NCBI GenBank assembly: GCA_900312665.1
Contig: ONZQ02000019.1
Coordinates: 434,001-498,000, forward strand
DNA length: 64,000 bases
Reading direction: 5' to 3'
Source: Cephalotrichum gorgonifer
Taxonomy: Eukaryota > Ascomycota > Sordariomycetes > Microascales > Microascaceae
The translations under genes and the position numbers were made by a program. The notes beneath the pieces are model-generated. The model did not search any database. It worked only from the letters and a program-made list of their open reading frames with translations, and had not been told where the DNA came from. Shown here in pieces: positions 1 to 16,917 of the stretch. Positions within the stretch are counted from its first letter, which is position 1; every line of letters starts with the position of its first letter.

Positions 1-25
1 TCTCTCACACACACACTCTCTCTCA

Positions 26-2086
26 TCATATCGTCTTCCCCCCACAATCCGGTATCGTGATCCCCTTCTTCAGGTTCCTATTCACGTCGAACAAGCCCCA
101 CTGGTCCTCCCACTCCTTCCCTGGCTCGTTGAACCTCGCCTTCCACGGCTCGTCGAACGCCGAGAACCAGAAGTAGTTGGTCCCGTTCGTCAGCGCGTCG
201 CACACCCAGTCCTCGAGCAGCTGGTTCGCCCCCTCCACGCTCGCCACCGACCCCGTGTTGGTCCCTCCGGACGTCGGCCACCCGATCTCGGCGATGATGT
301 TCTTGGACGTGTCCGTCTTCCACAGCGGGCCGTTGGTGCCCTTCCAGAAGCTGTACGTCCACGACGCCGCCGTCTTGGCCGTCACGCCCGCGAAGAACGG
401 GTGGATGTTGGCCATGACGTAGTCGCTCTCGTCCACGAGCGCCTGCGTCAGGTCGTCGCCCAGGTCCGACGTCGCCACGGGCAGGTTCAGGCCCTTGTCG
501 GCGAGCTGCTTCCTCGTCTTGCTGAGGAGCGAGCCGAGCTCGGTTATCGTCATCTCCTCGCGGAACAGGATCTCGTTGGCGATGATGAGGCCGGCGAACG
601 GCTCGTCACCGTACTCGTCCAGGATGTCCCACATCTGCTTGAGCTGGCGGGCGTTGGTCGTCGTGTTCTTGTCCTGCCACACGCCCAGCCATATCTTCAT
701 CGTGTCCTTGAGCTCCAGCCTCTCGATGGCGTGCACGACCATCTGGGTCTGGTTGCAGTCGGTACCGTAGAGGCGGACCGTGTCGGTGAGCTGGCTGAGG
801 ACGGCCATGTCCCGCGTGATGTTGTTCTGCGAGGGGGGGAACTTCAAGCAGTCGGGGTACTGCGCGTTGTTGGGCGTGTAGTCCATGCCGGGGAACACCT
901 TGTGGAGAGCGCTGTTGCTCATCAGCTTCTTGATCTCCGCGCTGTTGATGCCCAGGTCGCCGTTCTCCGCCGTGTCTTCGTCCGCCGATTGGCCCTTGTT
1001 CGCGCTTGAGCCGCCGTCCTTGTTCTTGAGCACGCTCCCGAGTACTCCTCCAATTACGGCCGCGAGGATGACGGTAACGACACCGATGATAATGGCCCAC
1101 CTCCACTTCTTCTTGCCGGAGCTATGCTTCTTCATCCACTGCGACTCCTTCTCCTCCAGGATGGCTGCCGCCCTTCCGCCGCCGCCGCCGCCTGCTGCTG
1201 CACCGGACCCGTCGTAGAAGACGCCGGCAGCGGAGTTCCGATTCGAGCCCCTTTCTGAAGATAGTCCGACGGCGCCCGCCCCGACGGCGGCCGCCGCACC
1301 GGCTCCGGCGCCAACACCGAGGCCGTTCCTCCCTTGTGCGCTTGCGTTGCTATGCAGGCTGAGCGCCGGTGGTGCCGGCCTTCCGTAGTCTATGCCGTCG
1401 TCTCCGTCATCGGCAATGGCGGCGGGGTCGACCACGCCTAGCTGAGGATTAACCGCCCGCGGGTGCGTCTGGTATGGGTCGTTCGGATATGAGCTGGCAG
1501 CTCCCGCCGCATGCCCGGGGCCGTAGCCCGTCACGCTAGAGCGAGAGGAGCCGTCACTTCCGCCGCTGAAGGGGTTCTGGTGGGCACTGCTATTTGACGG
1601 CCTCACCGTCTCGTACGGCCCTGGCCCTGCTTGCGCGTAGGCTTGACCATTGTTTCCGTAGGCCCCCGGGGCGGGGTAGGCTGCGTGCCTCATAGCGCCG
1701 GGGTCGCTCTCTCTCGCGTGGCCGTCGGCGACTGAGTAGGCAATGCCCGCTACACCTCCCGCCGCGGCGTTGCTGAAGTTATCCGCTCCGGGCGTTATGT
1801 TGCTGTGGGCTTGCGAGGGTTGACCGTGAGAGTAGTCGTCGCGGTGATACTGCTGCTGGTCCGGGTAGTGGGGTGAGGACAATTCAGGATTGTAGTTGCT
1901 GTTGGAGAAGGGGTTTGCGGGCCCTTCTCTCCCGTAGTGGTTAGGGTCTTGGTAGTTGTCCGAATAGGCGTGTGAATTTTGCTGATCGGGGTATCGGGAG
2001 GGCGAAGGGCCACGATTGTTGTAAGGACTCTCGAGGGGTATGGACTCGGAGGAATATGGCTGTTCGTAGTAATGGCGGCGCTGCAT
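26..2086 (-). CDS. btgC: Membrane-anchored GH17 glucan endo-1,3-beta-glucosidase (BtgC type)
   Basis: Intronless 686-residue gene; the ATG at 2086 begins MQRRHYY and the stop is TGA at 26-28. The N-terminal ~325 residues are low complexity (Pro, Ser, Tyr, Gly, Ala) and probably cytoplasmic. One membrane segment follows at about residues 329-353 (WAIIIGVVTVILAAVIGG). The glycoside hydrolase 17 domain fills about 385-680. The motif ANEILF puts the acid/base glutamate near residue 505, and IIAEIGWPTSGG puts the nucleophile near residue 600. Type II membrane GH17 proteins of this layout (Aspergillus BtgC, yeast Scw-related enzymes) act on cell-wall beta-1,3-glucan. Length and order fit the BtgC family. 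The family is certain; the symbol is by analogy. The 3' UTR lies outside the window. Confidence 0.93.
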   Translation of the reverse strand: MQRRHYYEQPYSSESIPLESPYNNRGPSPSRYPDQQNSHAYSDNYQDPNHYGREGPANPFSNSNYNPELSSPHYPDQQQYHRDDYSHGQPSQAHSNITPGADNFSNAAAGGVAGIAYSVADGHARESDPGAMRHAAYPAPGAYGNNGQAYAQAGPGPYETVRPSNSSAHQNPFSGGSDGSSRSSVTGYGPGHAAGAASSYPNDPYQTHPRAVNPQLGVVDPAAIADDGDDGIDYGRPAPPALSLHSNASAQGRNGLGVGAGAGAAAAVGAGAVGLSSERGSNRNSAAGVFYDGSGAAAGGGGGGRAAAILEEKESQWMKKHSSGKKKWRWAIIIGVVTVILAAVIGGVLGSVLKNKDGGSSANKGQSADEDTAENGDLGINSAEIKKLMSNSALHKVFPGMDYTPNNAQYPDCLKFPPSQNNITRDMAVLSQLTDTVRLYGTDCNQTQMVVHAIERLELKDTMKIWLGVWQDKNTTTNARQLKQMWDILDEYGDEPFAGLIIANEILFREEMTITELGSLLSKTRKQLADKGLNLPVATSDLGDDLTQALVDESDYVMANIHPFFAGVTAKTAASWTYSFWKGTNGPLWKTDTSKNIIAEIGWPTSGGTNTGSVASVEGANQLLEDWVCDALTNGTNYFWFSAFDEPWKARFNEPGKEWEDQWGLFDVNRNLKKGITIPDCGGKTI

Positions 2087-5000
2087 TGTGTCAGGGGGGA
2101 TGCGGGCGGTACGGAGATCTGTTGTTTCTAAGTGCTACCGACGAGGTTTATAATAGCGGTACACGCATCACGGACGGGCGCGTGATGTGGGTGGGTATAG
2201 GGTTTGGCGTGGAACTATCAGGCCAGGCACCTGGGGAACGATCGATCGATGGCCTGGAAGAGCGACTGTTTAGAGATGAAGAAGAGCGAATGGCGACCTA
2301 GCGAGTACGGTCGCAGTGTGAGCGAGTGGGCGAATACGAGTTGCGGAGTAGGTATGGCAGAATGGCAGTGCGGGACAATCTTGTCGCCGGTTTCGATTGC
2401 CTTGGCAATCTAGAAGATCAAGCGGGGAGAAAGGGGGGTGGAGGGAGGAGGAGGGGGGAGCGGCGAGGAGGACGATGACAAGGAGCGGCGGAACGAACGG
2501 GAGAATAAGGCAGGTCGCTGATCAAAAGGCCGAAAGGTGGCAGGCGGAAAGTAGACAGCGGCAAGACCAGGCAGGAAAAGAGCGGACTGGGCGCTGCGGA
2601 AAGCTGTCGTTCGTATGCGTATGCAGCGTAATGCCAGGCTAGGCAATAGAAGGGTAAGCCCGTATTTGTTATGGTGCTTGAAATCGGCCTATCGTGGGAA
2701 GTCTATTTTCGGCCGGGAGGAGGGAGAAGGGGGGGGGCGGCACCGGGCTCACCCTCTTTGTCTGCGAAAGGCGTGGTGTGGTGGAAAGGAGGATGTCGTT
2801 GGGGAGAGAGAGAAAGTACGACGCGGGCACCACAGGCGGAAGAGCAAAAGGGGACAAGGACGAGGGGGACAAGGTGTGGATTCTGGATCCTGTACCTAGT
2901 CCAAGTGGGTTTGGAGGAGTGGGACGGGGTACCAATGTAGCAAAGCACAGTGTAAACTGGAGCGACAGGGACGATAAGGATTGGCCCCATTGGCAAGTCC
3001 GAGTACGAGTAATCGGTAATACTGGTTGCTCATGCCCGTGGACCATGGACCAACTTGCGTTGAATATTGCCATTGTCGTCCAAATCTAGCTATTACTCGT
3101 GCTCGTAAATTCAATACAAGCCTTTCTTGTGTCTTCTCCTGGCCCCTCCCGTGTCTCAAATTATCTCGAGTCAATCCGTCCCAGCTATTGTCGATATTTC
3201 CGACGGACATATCAGCCAGTACGAGTGCAAACCTTCAAGTCTGCGATTGATGATGACTGGTCTGGTTGTATACTTGTCGTCGTTCTCGTCTTACATACAT
3301 GGCAGCTGGCTGCTGTGGGCTGTGGGCTACTGTGGGCAGTTTCCTTGGCGATGCGATATTTACTCGCATATACGGATACAAAATAATACGACGTTGACCG
3401 CGCAAGCAGTGGATTGGCTCACGTCGAGGCGGAGTCGAGAGCTCGCAGGCTGGTGCCCTCCTCTTCCATTCCGCTTCGAGAGAGGCGCTAGATCGGTCCT
3501 GTGGCGAGTGTAATCTCCCGCCTGGCCACTATTGCCAATCCTTCCGCCCACTTGATGGTATTACAACATGTACGTCGAAGAGAGAAATAGGGAGAGAGCA
3601 AATTCTAGTGGTGCAAAAGCAATACTGTACGGAGTACGGAGTACGGGTGCGAGTACATCCGCACCACTCTCTGGTGGCATGGGTTGGCGGTGGTGGCTTA
3701 CCGGCTGTGGCCAACAAGCTTTTTTCCTAGCCAGGGGGGAGGGGGCAAAAGTGCTGCTACGAGGATTACAGGAGTTGAGACGAACTCGTGAAATGAAAGG
3801 GTGTGTTCTACGACGATGGGCGACACTGTGTGGATATATACAGGTACTCCCCCGACCCACACATCGTTTCCGAGACCCGATCCAGAAGAGGGCAGTGCAT
3901 CCTCTGGAGGTTCCGGAATGGGTAAAATGGGAGATGGAGGATTATTCAAATAATACACGCGCACGAGGACAGGAGACCCCGATCGCTGTTCGTACTTTTT
4001 TTTTTGTACGAGCTGCCTCCTGCGATGACATCTAACTCTATCAGCTGTTCTCCTACATACGAGAATGAGAACGAGAATGACATCGTCCTCGACAACGAGG
4101 ACGAGGACGAGATACCTCGTATTCGTCCAGTGCAGGGCCAAGGGTGCGACAGCAGTAGTACTAGCAGGAAATACTTCCGGTTCAAGTCCTCAGTCCGACC
4201 CTTTTCAACGGTCGCGGTCCTGCGCGTGGGCGGGCGGGCGGCGGGATGGGACACTGAAGAAGGTCTAAGCATGTCCGGGACCATCACCGGCTGCAACGGT
4301 ACCGATACTTATTCTCCGTCGCTCAAAAAGCTCACTCATGAGGTATTAGTACTTAGCATCCCTCAAAGTGCGGTCCGTCCGTTCGTCTCCACTAGCAACG
4401 CCTGCAAGCACACAAATACGTGGGCTATACTTGTCCTCGACGATTCTATAGAAGACAACATCTTAGAGTCTCACTCCTTTCCTTGTATTGGTTCCTAATG
4501 CCCCCCCTCTCTGGTGACCTTCTCTGGCGCTTTGAGAAACATATTTTTAAATTCCCTGTGGGGGTGGCTGAGGGCGTTCGCAGCGAAAAGCCGATGACAT
4601 CCATTTGGAGCCACCGACCAGACCAGGCTGTGTGTGGGACTTATGCTTATGAGCGAATCCATCGCGCCCCAGTGAGGGCGAGAGAGGGTGTCAGCGCGGT
4701 TGCTGCTCCGTGCGCTTCCAATTCTTCCCCTACCCTGGACCCGGACAAGGGGATGGATCCGTCGTTTTCTTCCGAGTACGAGAATACGTGTACGGAGTAC
4801 GGAGCATTAATATTGATATTTCATGTCGTAATTTTTCTCTGGGGAGCTGGGCGTAGGCAAAAATCGTCACGTGGGCAGTTTCACCATCGTACCAGCTCCT
4901 TGCGAGTCTAGTCTTGCGGTTGGTCGGACCGTTACAAGTATCACAGGTACGAGTTTGTTGCCCAGATAGGCTAGTAGTGATTTGTACAAATACGGTAAGC

Positions 5001-5780
5001 AGCCCGCCGCCTCCTTTCAATACGAAGCGGTTGCTCGTACTCGAAACTCATGCAGCCTTACCACCAACTCCCACCTGACAATGTAATTTTCCCTCTCTTC
5101 CTCTCTTCCGAGAAAGCGGGGAAAAGTCCATTCCATGGATCTGTAATACATTGACTGGGTTCAGGGGAGGGTGTGTTAGCTACGAACTCAACACGAAACT
5201 CACCACCCGAAACGGTGGCCGCCATTCACGGCGTTAATGCAAATTTACGAGTCGCTACGAGGAACCCCGTAATACTCGTGCCTATTATTTCCACCCCTGA
5301 CCCAGTCTTGTGCGACAGGCCCCCAGTCTGGACTTGGACTGATGTTCGAGTTATTCGGCACCCGCCAACTGTCTTGCGTGAAGCTTATCTAATGTCACCA
5401 GCAAATACAAGTGCTTCCACGTGCATCGTGCTACTCTGTGCGAGACACGGTGGGGGTCAGTGGCTCGAATACAAGCGTATGTACGAGAGCACAAGTAGTC
5501 AGGAACAGGACGATCACTGGGTCAGGAACGTCGATCTATCACTACAAATTAGACGCACTTGGTGCATTTAGACAACCAAGTGTTTCCTCACGAAACACAA
5601 CTGTATGGGTCTTTTTAGTGGATTTTCATACGTCATGGTCGTAGAAACCAGCTGAATCCCAACATCGATCGATATTCATCCCTGTTTTCCTGTTTCCTGG
5701 ACAGAGTTTTCTTTTATTTTCTTTTATATCCTTCTTCTTCTTCGTCTTCTCACTCTTTATCTAAAACAAATACCGAGATA
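2087..5780. other. Long intergenic region, upstream of btgC
   Basis: About 3.7 kb with no open frame that looks like protein. Frames here are short, mixed on both strands and lack domain signals. It holds several copies of the TACGAGTA / GGAGTACGGAGTAC motif (around 3630-3660, 4770-4800 and 5025-5040) and an Asp/Glu-codon-like GACGAG repeat at about 4090-4115. The proximal ~400 bases probably contain the btgC promoter. The last 80 bases before 5781 are strongly pyrimidine-rich, as in many fungal 5' leaders. Confidence 0.5.
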
Positions 5781-6017
5781 ATGTCAAGTAAGTACCGCCG
5801 ACTAGCACTGGCGTCTCCTCGGCCGGACATGATCCTGGAGAGAGAGCAGCTTGTAAGCGAGTCCACTTTTGCTATTTTCAGCAATCTTGAGTGGAAAGAA
5901 ACTACCCGGGCGGCTGGTTGATATCGACACTACGGGCTTCCTTGATTTGGGGATCTGTTTCCCACCCCACCCACTCCCCAGCCAAAACATATTAAACCAC
6001 ACTTGTACGTAGAATCG
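5781..6017 (+). CDS. Possible small spliced gene of unknown function
   Basis: Tentative. An ATG at 5781 follows a CT-rich leader (about 5700-5760). The donor GTAAGT comes just after the seventh coding base (5788), and an acceptor TTTTCAG ends at about 5881. The join would read MSTILSGKK and continue KLPGRLVDID to a TAG near 6017, giving about 45 residues. Without splicing, the same ATG opens a different 46-codon frame. I recognise no family. The good donor, acceptor and leader are the only support. It could be a short gene, the remnant of a longer one, or chance. Confidence 0.2.
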
Positions 6018-6465
6018 ACGGGGTGGGGTAGTCTTTCTGTCGTGCAGAGTTCACGGAGTCCGAAGCAAGTTGTGCTTTGCCCGATGACATCATTGTCTCG
6101 TTATCTCTCAGCAGATCGTTCCCTCAGCAGATCGGAACAGAGCTTATCTCTTCTCCCCAAACTCCGCCCCTTGTTCCTCGTTGCTCTCTCTGAACCTTGG
6201 CATTTGTGGGTAGTACAAGTACGAGGAGCACGCCGAACCAAGGATCATCAAGTCGCGGGCTCTCCTTTTTCCGTTTCGTTTCTTTACTTTTTTTTCTTCG
6301 TTATCTGAAGTAAGTAGTTTATTGCCCAATGGGACTAATACAAGTTATAAACGCCACAATCGTATTTCACCACGAGTGACCGCGATCTCCACACAGGCGC
6401 CGCGTTTTCCCGCCCATCCCCTGCAAGTACTCTTATCCAACCCCCAACCCCCCTGCTTGTTCCAA

Positions 6466-8094
6466 TCAGTGATACAGCTTCGTCGGACTCCTCCCAAGCT
6501 TAACGGGACTCCTCGCCCGCTCCTCCTTCCTCGGACTCCTCCGGCTGGGGGTCTGCGGCGGCGCCATGATGGACCGCGTGAACGCCGTGTGCCCGTCGTC
6601 CGTCTCCGTCTCCGACGCGTCATCCATCTCGATCATGTGCCGCCGGCCGCGGGGCGTCTGCGCGTGCATCCAGGGCGGGTACTCGCCCGGCCCGCCGTGG
6701 GCCGCCCACATGGGCGCCGCGCTGGGGTAGGGCCCTGCCATGTGCGGCTGCACCGAGGGCTTGCTGTTCTCGATGCGCTGGACGGCCATGCGGTTGGAGA
6801 GGATGAGGAGGATCATGGCGAGGAAGAAGAATCCCTAGATTTCCGGTGTTAGCTTAACTAGCCGTGTCTAAACTCTCACCGCTGGGAGGTTGATATAGTA
6901 GTATTAGTTTGTACACCCTGGAAAAACTTACCCAGGACTTGAGGTGCATCTCGCCCGAGAACTCGTTGATGATGGACGCCACCTCCTTGATCGTATTCCT
7001 CACCATGAAGATAGCCTCCGGGTCGTCCGTCATGCAGTCCTTCCACTCCTCGCACAGCTGCCGCAGCGCCGGCAGCTTCTGCACGCACTGGTTCTCCTGG
7101 TACGCCTTCGTGCACTCGGCGATCTTGTTCAGCCTGGCCGCCTGCGCCGCCCTGTTCGCCGTCGCGATGTCCGCGTGCACGGCGCTGTACCCCTTCCACC
7201 CGATGAACATGAAGGAGCCCACGAGGATCAGGTGCAGCGAGAGACGGATGAGCTTGTGCGCCTGCTCGGAGAAGTCGGGGTTCTCGCTCATGGCGCGCGA
7301 GACACCGCTTAGCCACCCGCCGCCGCCCGCGTTCTTCCTGGACCTCCTCCTGTCGCGGGACCTAGGCGCGAAGCCGTCGCCCGCCCCGCTGCCGTCCGAG
7401 TCCGAGTCGTCGGTGCCTTCCCACCCTCCTCCTCTGAGGTGGCGGGGCCGTAGGCCGGCGATGTCGGCGTCCTGGTTCCGCCTCTTCCGCTTGCGGGCGT
7501 AGTCGACGGCCGAGTAGTCCTTTCCGGGCCGCGGGATCTCGCCCCTGCCGGGCGCGTGCCGCCTGAGCTGCGCCCCGCTCTTGCCGTAGCGGAGAGCCTT
7601 GTCTATGCGTGACGGCGTGATGGTCGCCATGTTGAGGTCCGCCAACCTGTCCAGCTCGGGCGTGTCACCGGGGCAGTCCGAGGGCTCCGTAAGCGCCGGA
7701 CTGGTCTCGGCCCCCGAGGCCTCGGACAGCGCGAGGTCGTCGAAGGGCTTGCGGGGCGTCGTGAAGGCGGGATTGCGGAACGGCGGCGCCGCGGCGCTGC
7801 CTGGTATTCTGGGCGTGAACATGGAGGATGGTGGTCGGGGCACTTGCTGCTTCGTGGGTGTCGAGAGCGGCGCCTGGCTTGAGAAGGGGTTGTGTGCTTG
7901 GGGTTTCGTCGGCGACGAGAAGCCTGGTCAAAGGTTAGTCGGGTCTGCTGCGGAGGCGGAGGGAGCTCATGGGCAGGGCACGAACCGTTGTGTGTGGAAT
8001 CCCTCGAAAGCTGGGTGAATGGGCTCGTGACGTCGACTGGGCCAGTTCCCTGGTACTCCCAGTCCATGGGACTCTCAAAAGTTCGTCTCTGCAT
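6466..8094 (-). CDS. brl1: Nuclear envelope protein of the Brl1/Brr6 family
   Basis: Three exons: 8094-7986, 7923-6932 and 6834-6466, giving 489 residues. Both introns have GT..AG ends and good branch points (GACTAAC in intron 1, GCTAAC in intron 2). The ATG at 8094 starts MQRRTFESPMDWEYQG. The N-terminal ~255 residues are polar and basic. A first membrane segment lies near 262-285 (LILVGSFMFIGW). A lumenal segment with four conserved cysteines (ECTKAY, NQC, LCEEWKDC) follows, then a second membrane segment near 367-385 (FFFLAMILLILSN) and a disordered tail. Paired lumenal disulfides between two membrane helices are the hallmark of the di-sulfide bridge nucleocytoplasmic transport domain. Members act in nuclear pore assembly and membrane lipid homeostasis. 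Brl1 and Brr6 are paralogues in yeast, so the symbol is approximate. Divergent from iws1, 711 bp away. Confidence 0.92.
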
Positions 8095-8805
8095 GGTGGG
8101 CGAATGAAACGCGTGAAGAACGCAACAGTCCCTTGATATGTCCTGGTTTACTTCGGTTTCCGCGGGGAGAAAGAGACGAGAAATTGATCAAGAGCGTTCT
8201 CGTCTATTCAAAATCGATACGTGTGCTCGGCGCGGGGTTTGCTGAAGAGTGAGTGAATGGGACAGACGGGCTGTTGTTTCAACCCTCGCGAAGGCGATAA
8301 TATGTATGTGTTTTCTGGTTTCTTGAATTATCAGTTGTTGTCTCCGGGCAACCAAGCTCGGAGAAATAGTGGTGCATAAACAGCCGATGAGGAGTGGGTC
8401 CAGCATGGTACATCACACATTGTATGCATTTGTGGCTGATGGTGGCGCACTGATTTTTGAACCACGCGCTGAGAAAGAAAGCGCCTTTCAAGCCACATCA
8501 CTGGCATATCAGCTACCTCTCTCATCGCAGTGCGAGGAATTTCAAGAGAGAAAGCATATCCGTACATACCTCTCTTACCATCATCGACGGCTCATCCCCC
8601 CCGATAATTCGATAGACGTGGCTAGTAAGGTCCTATCCTCCACGATATCCCGCATCTCTCCTCAAAAGCCCTCAACCATAGGCTCTGGGACGACGTCCAA
8701 ACTCGACATTCCCTCCGGATCCAAGGTCCTACCCACAACCTTGGCCATCGCCTCAACCCGCAACTCCCCCACACAAAGTCAACGACCTTGACAACCCCCC
8801 CAATC
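8095..8805. promoter_or_regulatory. Shared divergent promoter region between brl1 and iws1
   Basis: 711 bp between two divergent start codons. No open frame here looks real. The half next to iws1 is pyrimidine-rich on the coding strand (8620-8800). No specific operator was identified. Confidence 0.5.
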
Positions 8806-10396
8806 ATGTCCGATATCGAGTCCCCCGCCGGGTCGCCAGCCCGCGACTCGGCAAACGGTGACGCGAGCGAGAGGGGCGCCGACTCGCCCAGGCCAGCCGC
8901 CGCCACACCAGACCCAGACGCCTCGGACAAGGCCAGCGACGCCGCAGTCGAGGATGACCTCTCCGAGATCGACGACGAGCAGTTCGAGGACTACGACCCC
9001 GAGACGGCCAAGATCGAGGACCGCCCCGTCGAGATCGACGAGGACGTCGCGCGAACCCTCAAGGTCTCCCGCCGCAAGCGGACCGACGCCGACAAGGTGA
9101 AGAAGCCCAAGGAGGGGAGGCGGGAGAAGAAGAAGCGCCCGAGGGACGGCGACGCGGGTGGCGAGGACCAGGGCGACGAGGGGGCCAGGCCGCGGAAGAA
9201 CAGGCGGAGCGAGGGTCCGTCCCGCGGCGCGTCGAGCCGCGCGTCGCCCGAGAGGGACGAGGCCGAGGACGAGAACCTGACGCCTGAGGAGAGGAGGAGG
9301 AGGGCGCTGGACCGGGCGCTCGACGCGGCTGTCAAGGGACCTACGAAGCGGCGGAAGAAGAGGGGCGACGAGGTTCGTTTGTTTCATCCCCACCAGACTT
9401 TTCTTTTCTCCTTCTTTTTCTTTCAAGCCAGACGATGCCGGACGATGCCAAGTTTACATATAATGTGGACAAAAAAACTAACTCTCCTGGCCCTCTCCCC
9501 AGGACCTCGACGACCCCATCGACGACCAAATCGCCGCCCTCGTCGTCAGGATGGAGCGAGCCTGCGAGGCGGACAACACGGCTCGCGAGGCCGGCAGGCC
9601 GGCCGTCGAGAAGACCAAGCTCCTGCCCGAGGTGGTGTCGATGCTCGGCCGCAACGTGGCCCAGGAGGCCGTCCTCGACCCGGACTCGGGCTTCCTCCGC
9701 GCCGTGCGCTACTTCCTCGAGCCCCTCAACGACGGGAGCCTGCCGGCGTACAGCATCCAGCGCGAGATCTTCAACCACCTCGTCAACCTGCCCATCGAGA
9801 AGGACGCCCTCCTCGGCAGCGGGCTGGGCAAGGTGGTCTTCTTCTATACGAAGTCCAAGAAGCCGCAGCAGAACATCAAGAGGATCGCGGAGAAGCTCGT
9901 GGGCGACTGGAGCCGGCCCATCCTGAAGAGGACGGACGACTATAAGAAGCGGTTCCTGGAGACCCGTACATACGACTACCAGTGCGTCTTTCTTTTCTTT
10001 AGTTTCTCTCCTTTTCTTTTTCCCCTTCCCCTTCTCCTTCCCTTTCCCTCACCCTCATCCCCCAAACCCCACCTTTCTTGCCAATTCCCGTCCCACCGCC
10101 TTGCTAACGAAAATAACAACCACAGGGCAGCCAAGATGGCGCAGCGCTCCTCGCAGTTCTCCTCCTCCCAGCCCCAGCAGTCCCAGTCCCGCCTCGAGGC
10201 CGAGCGCGAGCGCGCCCTGGCCCCCACCACCGTGTCGACGCGCGCCCGCCTGCCCGAGATGCCGCAGAGCTACACCGTCGCGCCGCAGAGCACCTTCAGC
10301 AGGCAGTCGACGATGGGCACGGAGCACAGGCCCATCGGCTCCACGGGCATCGAGGCGTTCCGGAAGATGACTCAGAAGCCGAGGAAGAGGGGTTAA
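8806..10396 (+). CDS. iws1: Transcription elongation factor Iws1/Spn1
   Basis: Three exons: 8806-9372, 9503-9981 and 10126-10396, giving 438 residues. The start is ATG 8806 (MSDIESPAGSPA); an in-frame TTG upstream is ignored. The second intron is 144 nt, a multiple of three, without stops, so an unspliced frame runs through it. It is recognised by GTGCGT, a GCTAACG branch point and CACAG. The first ~190 residues are acidic and basic low complexity, including EIDDEQFEDYDP. The TFIIS N-terminal (LW) fold follows at about 195-330 (FLEPLNDGSLPAYSIQ, IFNHLVNLPIEKDALLGSG, LVGDWSRPI). Ser/Gln-rich C-terminal tail ending PRKRG. Family knowledge: Iws1 binds Spt6 and RNA polymerase II during elongation in the nucleus. 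Confidence 0.95.
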
Positions 10397-12026
10397 GTCT
10401 GGTGGGGGTGTATGGGGGAGGGAGGGAAGTATGGTAGGGGTGTAGGGCATCATATTATTTTGGAGCCGTCATGTTCGAGGGGATCGTGTTCGATGGTGGA
10501 AGGAGAAAGAGGGGGGGAGGGAGGCGCAAACGGGGTTCGGGGCAAACATTAAATTTCATATTCTTGTGTTTTTATTACAGAACCGGGCTTGAACGTCTTT
10601 TTTTTTACAGTAAAAAAGGTAGCATAAATTGAAACCCCCGGAAGATGGGAAGAAGGGCCTTTTCATTTTCTCTTCGTTTTCTTTCTCCATGGGGGGTTTG
10701 TGAGTCGAGTTTCAGCGTGGGAAGTATATGGAAATCGTGCCCCCCCGGGGTGTGACCGGCCTGACCTTTCGACACCCTCTGCGTAGCTTGGAGCTGAGGC
10801 ACTGTTCTAGGTAAAGGAGAGAGGCGAGGGGGGGAACCCGAGGGCTGCCGTCAAAGAGTGATAATGGGACACGACGAGATGAGGCCCGGGCACGTTGTCT
10901 TTTAAGACAGCGACGTCCGTTATAGAGAGACTAGGTGTAATGGTGTCACTGTCACTGCCGAGTGACGAGAAGGGGTCTCACTCGCTCTGTATTATCACCT
11001 TACGCCCATATTCTCCTCCCCTGCACCCCCTGTCTCTTACGCCCGTATTCCCCAAGCGATAAACAGTCAGTCAACACACTCAAACGGTCCATGAGCGAAC
11101 AGACGTGATTATGCTTCTCTCTCACCCTCATCCGCTCTTGCTCACAAGGTCATATACCTATAACCGGCCCCTTGTAGCATCACATCCCTCCGCCTCCCCC
11201 GAGCTGTGACGAAACCCACGAGCCATCACATACAGCCCATCCTAAAGACCAAGCTCCAGTAGAAGAGCTCAGAGCAACCTAAAGTACGGGTCGTACCTCT
11301 CCCTCTCCAGTCAGGATATGTCGTGATCCACCCCATACGCCTACCCTCAGCCCCTACCCCTACCCCTACCCCTATCTACTCTCAACCGCCGTCCCTTAAG
11401 CCAGAGACGGATGATACCCACACATCATCACCCCAAACACAAGCACAAACCAATGTTCCCCACGGCTTCTCCTCCCTCCTCCCCTTCTTATACACCCACT
11501 TAAACCAAACCTATGCAAGTCCTCTGGAGCCAAATACGTAAAGCATATACCGTACCACTCAACTCCCACCAAGACAGAATAAACTCCACTTAAGTCCTCA
11601 GTTCCTCCAGGACCGCATAGAACAAGTCAAGAAACCGTGTATCATCCCAGGGCTATTATTTCGCAGGAGGGAGGAGAGTCGTGAATTACACCTCACCTAC
11701 CCCCCATACCCCTATATATCTCGCTCGGGTTTGCTCGCCCCCCATACCTCTCTTCCGCCTGTCTACCCCTATCTTTAATAGTTCATAGGGTTACCATACC
11801 ACAGAGCGAAAAAAAAAAAAAAAGAAAACAAGCCAAAGATGCCAGAGTTCATAAAAGGCCAATCCGCGAATCTCATGATGCAAAGTAAGAAAAACACACA
11901 AAAAAATGAAAAAAAAGGGCAAAAAGACGCAGGGCATACACGACTCAAGTCTATTCCCATTCAAAGTCTGACAGCCGCTCCTTCCCCTTTACTCTCTCCC
12001 CCCACCTCCCAAATAGCCAACCGCAT
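10397..12026. other. Intergenic region between convergent iws1 and SRPK genes
   Basis: About 1.6 kb, serving as 3' flank for both genes. No coding signal. It holds a short CCCCTA-type run (about 11347-11374, four units) and A/T homopolymers near 10596 and 11810-11825 that may belong to the 3' UTRs. Confidence 0.6.

Positions 12027-16917
<4,891 letters not shown>

Noticed and set aside
401..1009. Long plus-strand frames overlapping the GH17 gene, and similar antisense frames over other genes
   Set aside because: They are mirror frames of G/C-rich coding sequence and lack domain features.
11347..11374. CCCCTA tandem run resembling telomere repeats
   Set aside because: Only about four units, not the canonical CCCTAA, and in a normal 3' flank between two housekeeping genes.
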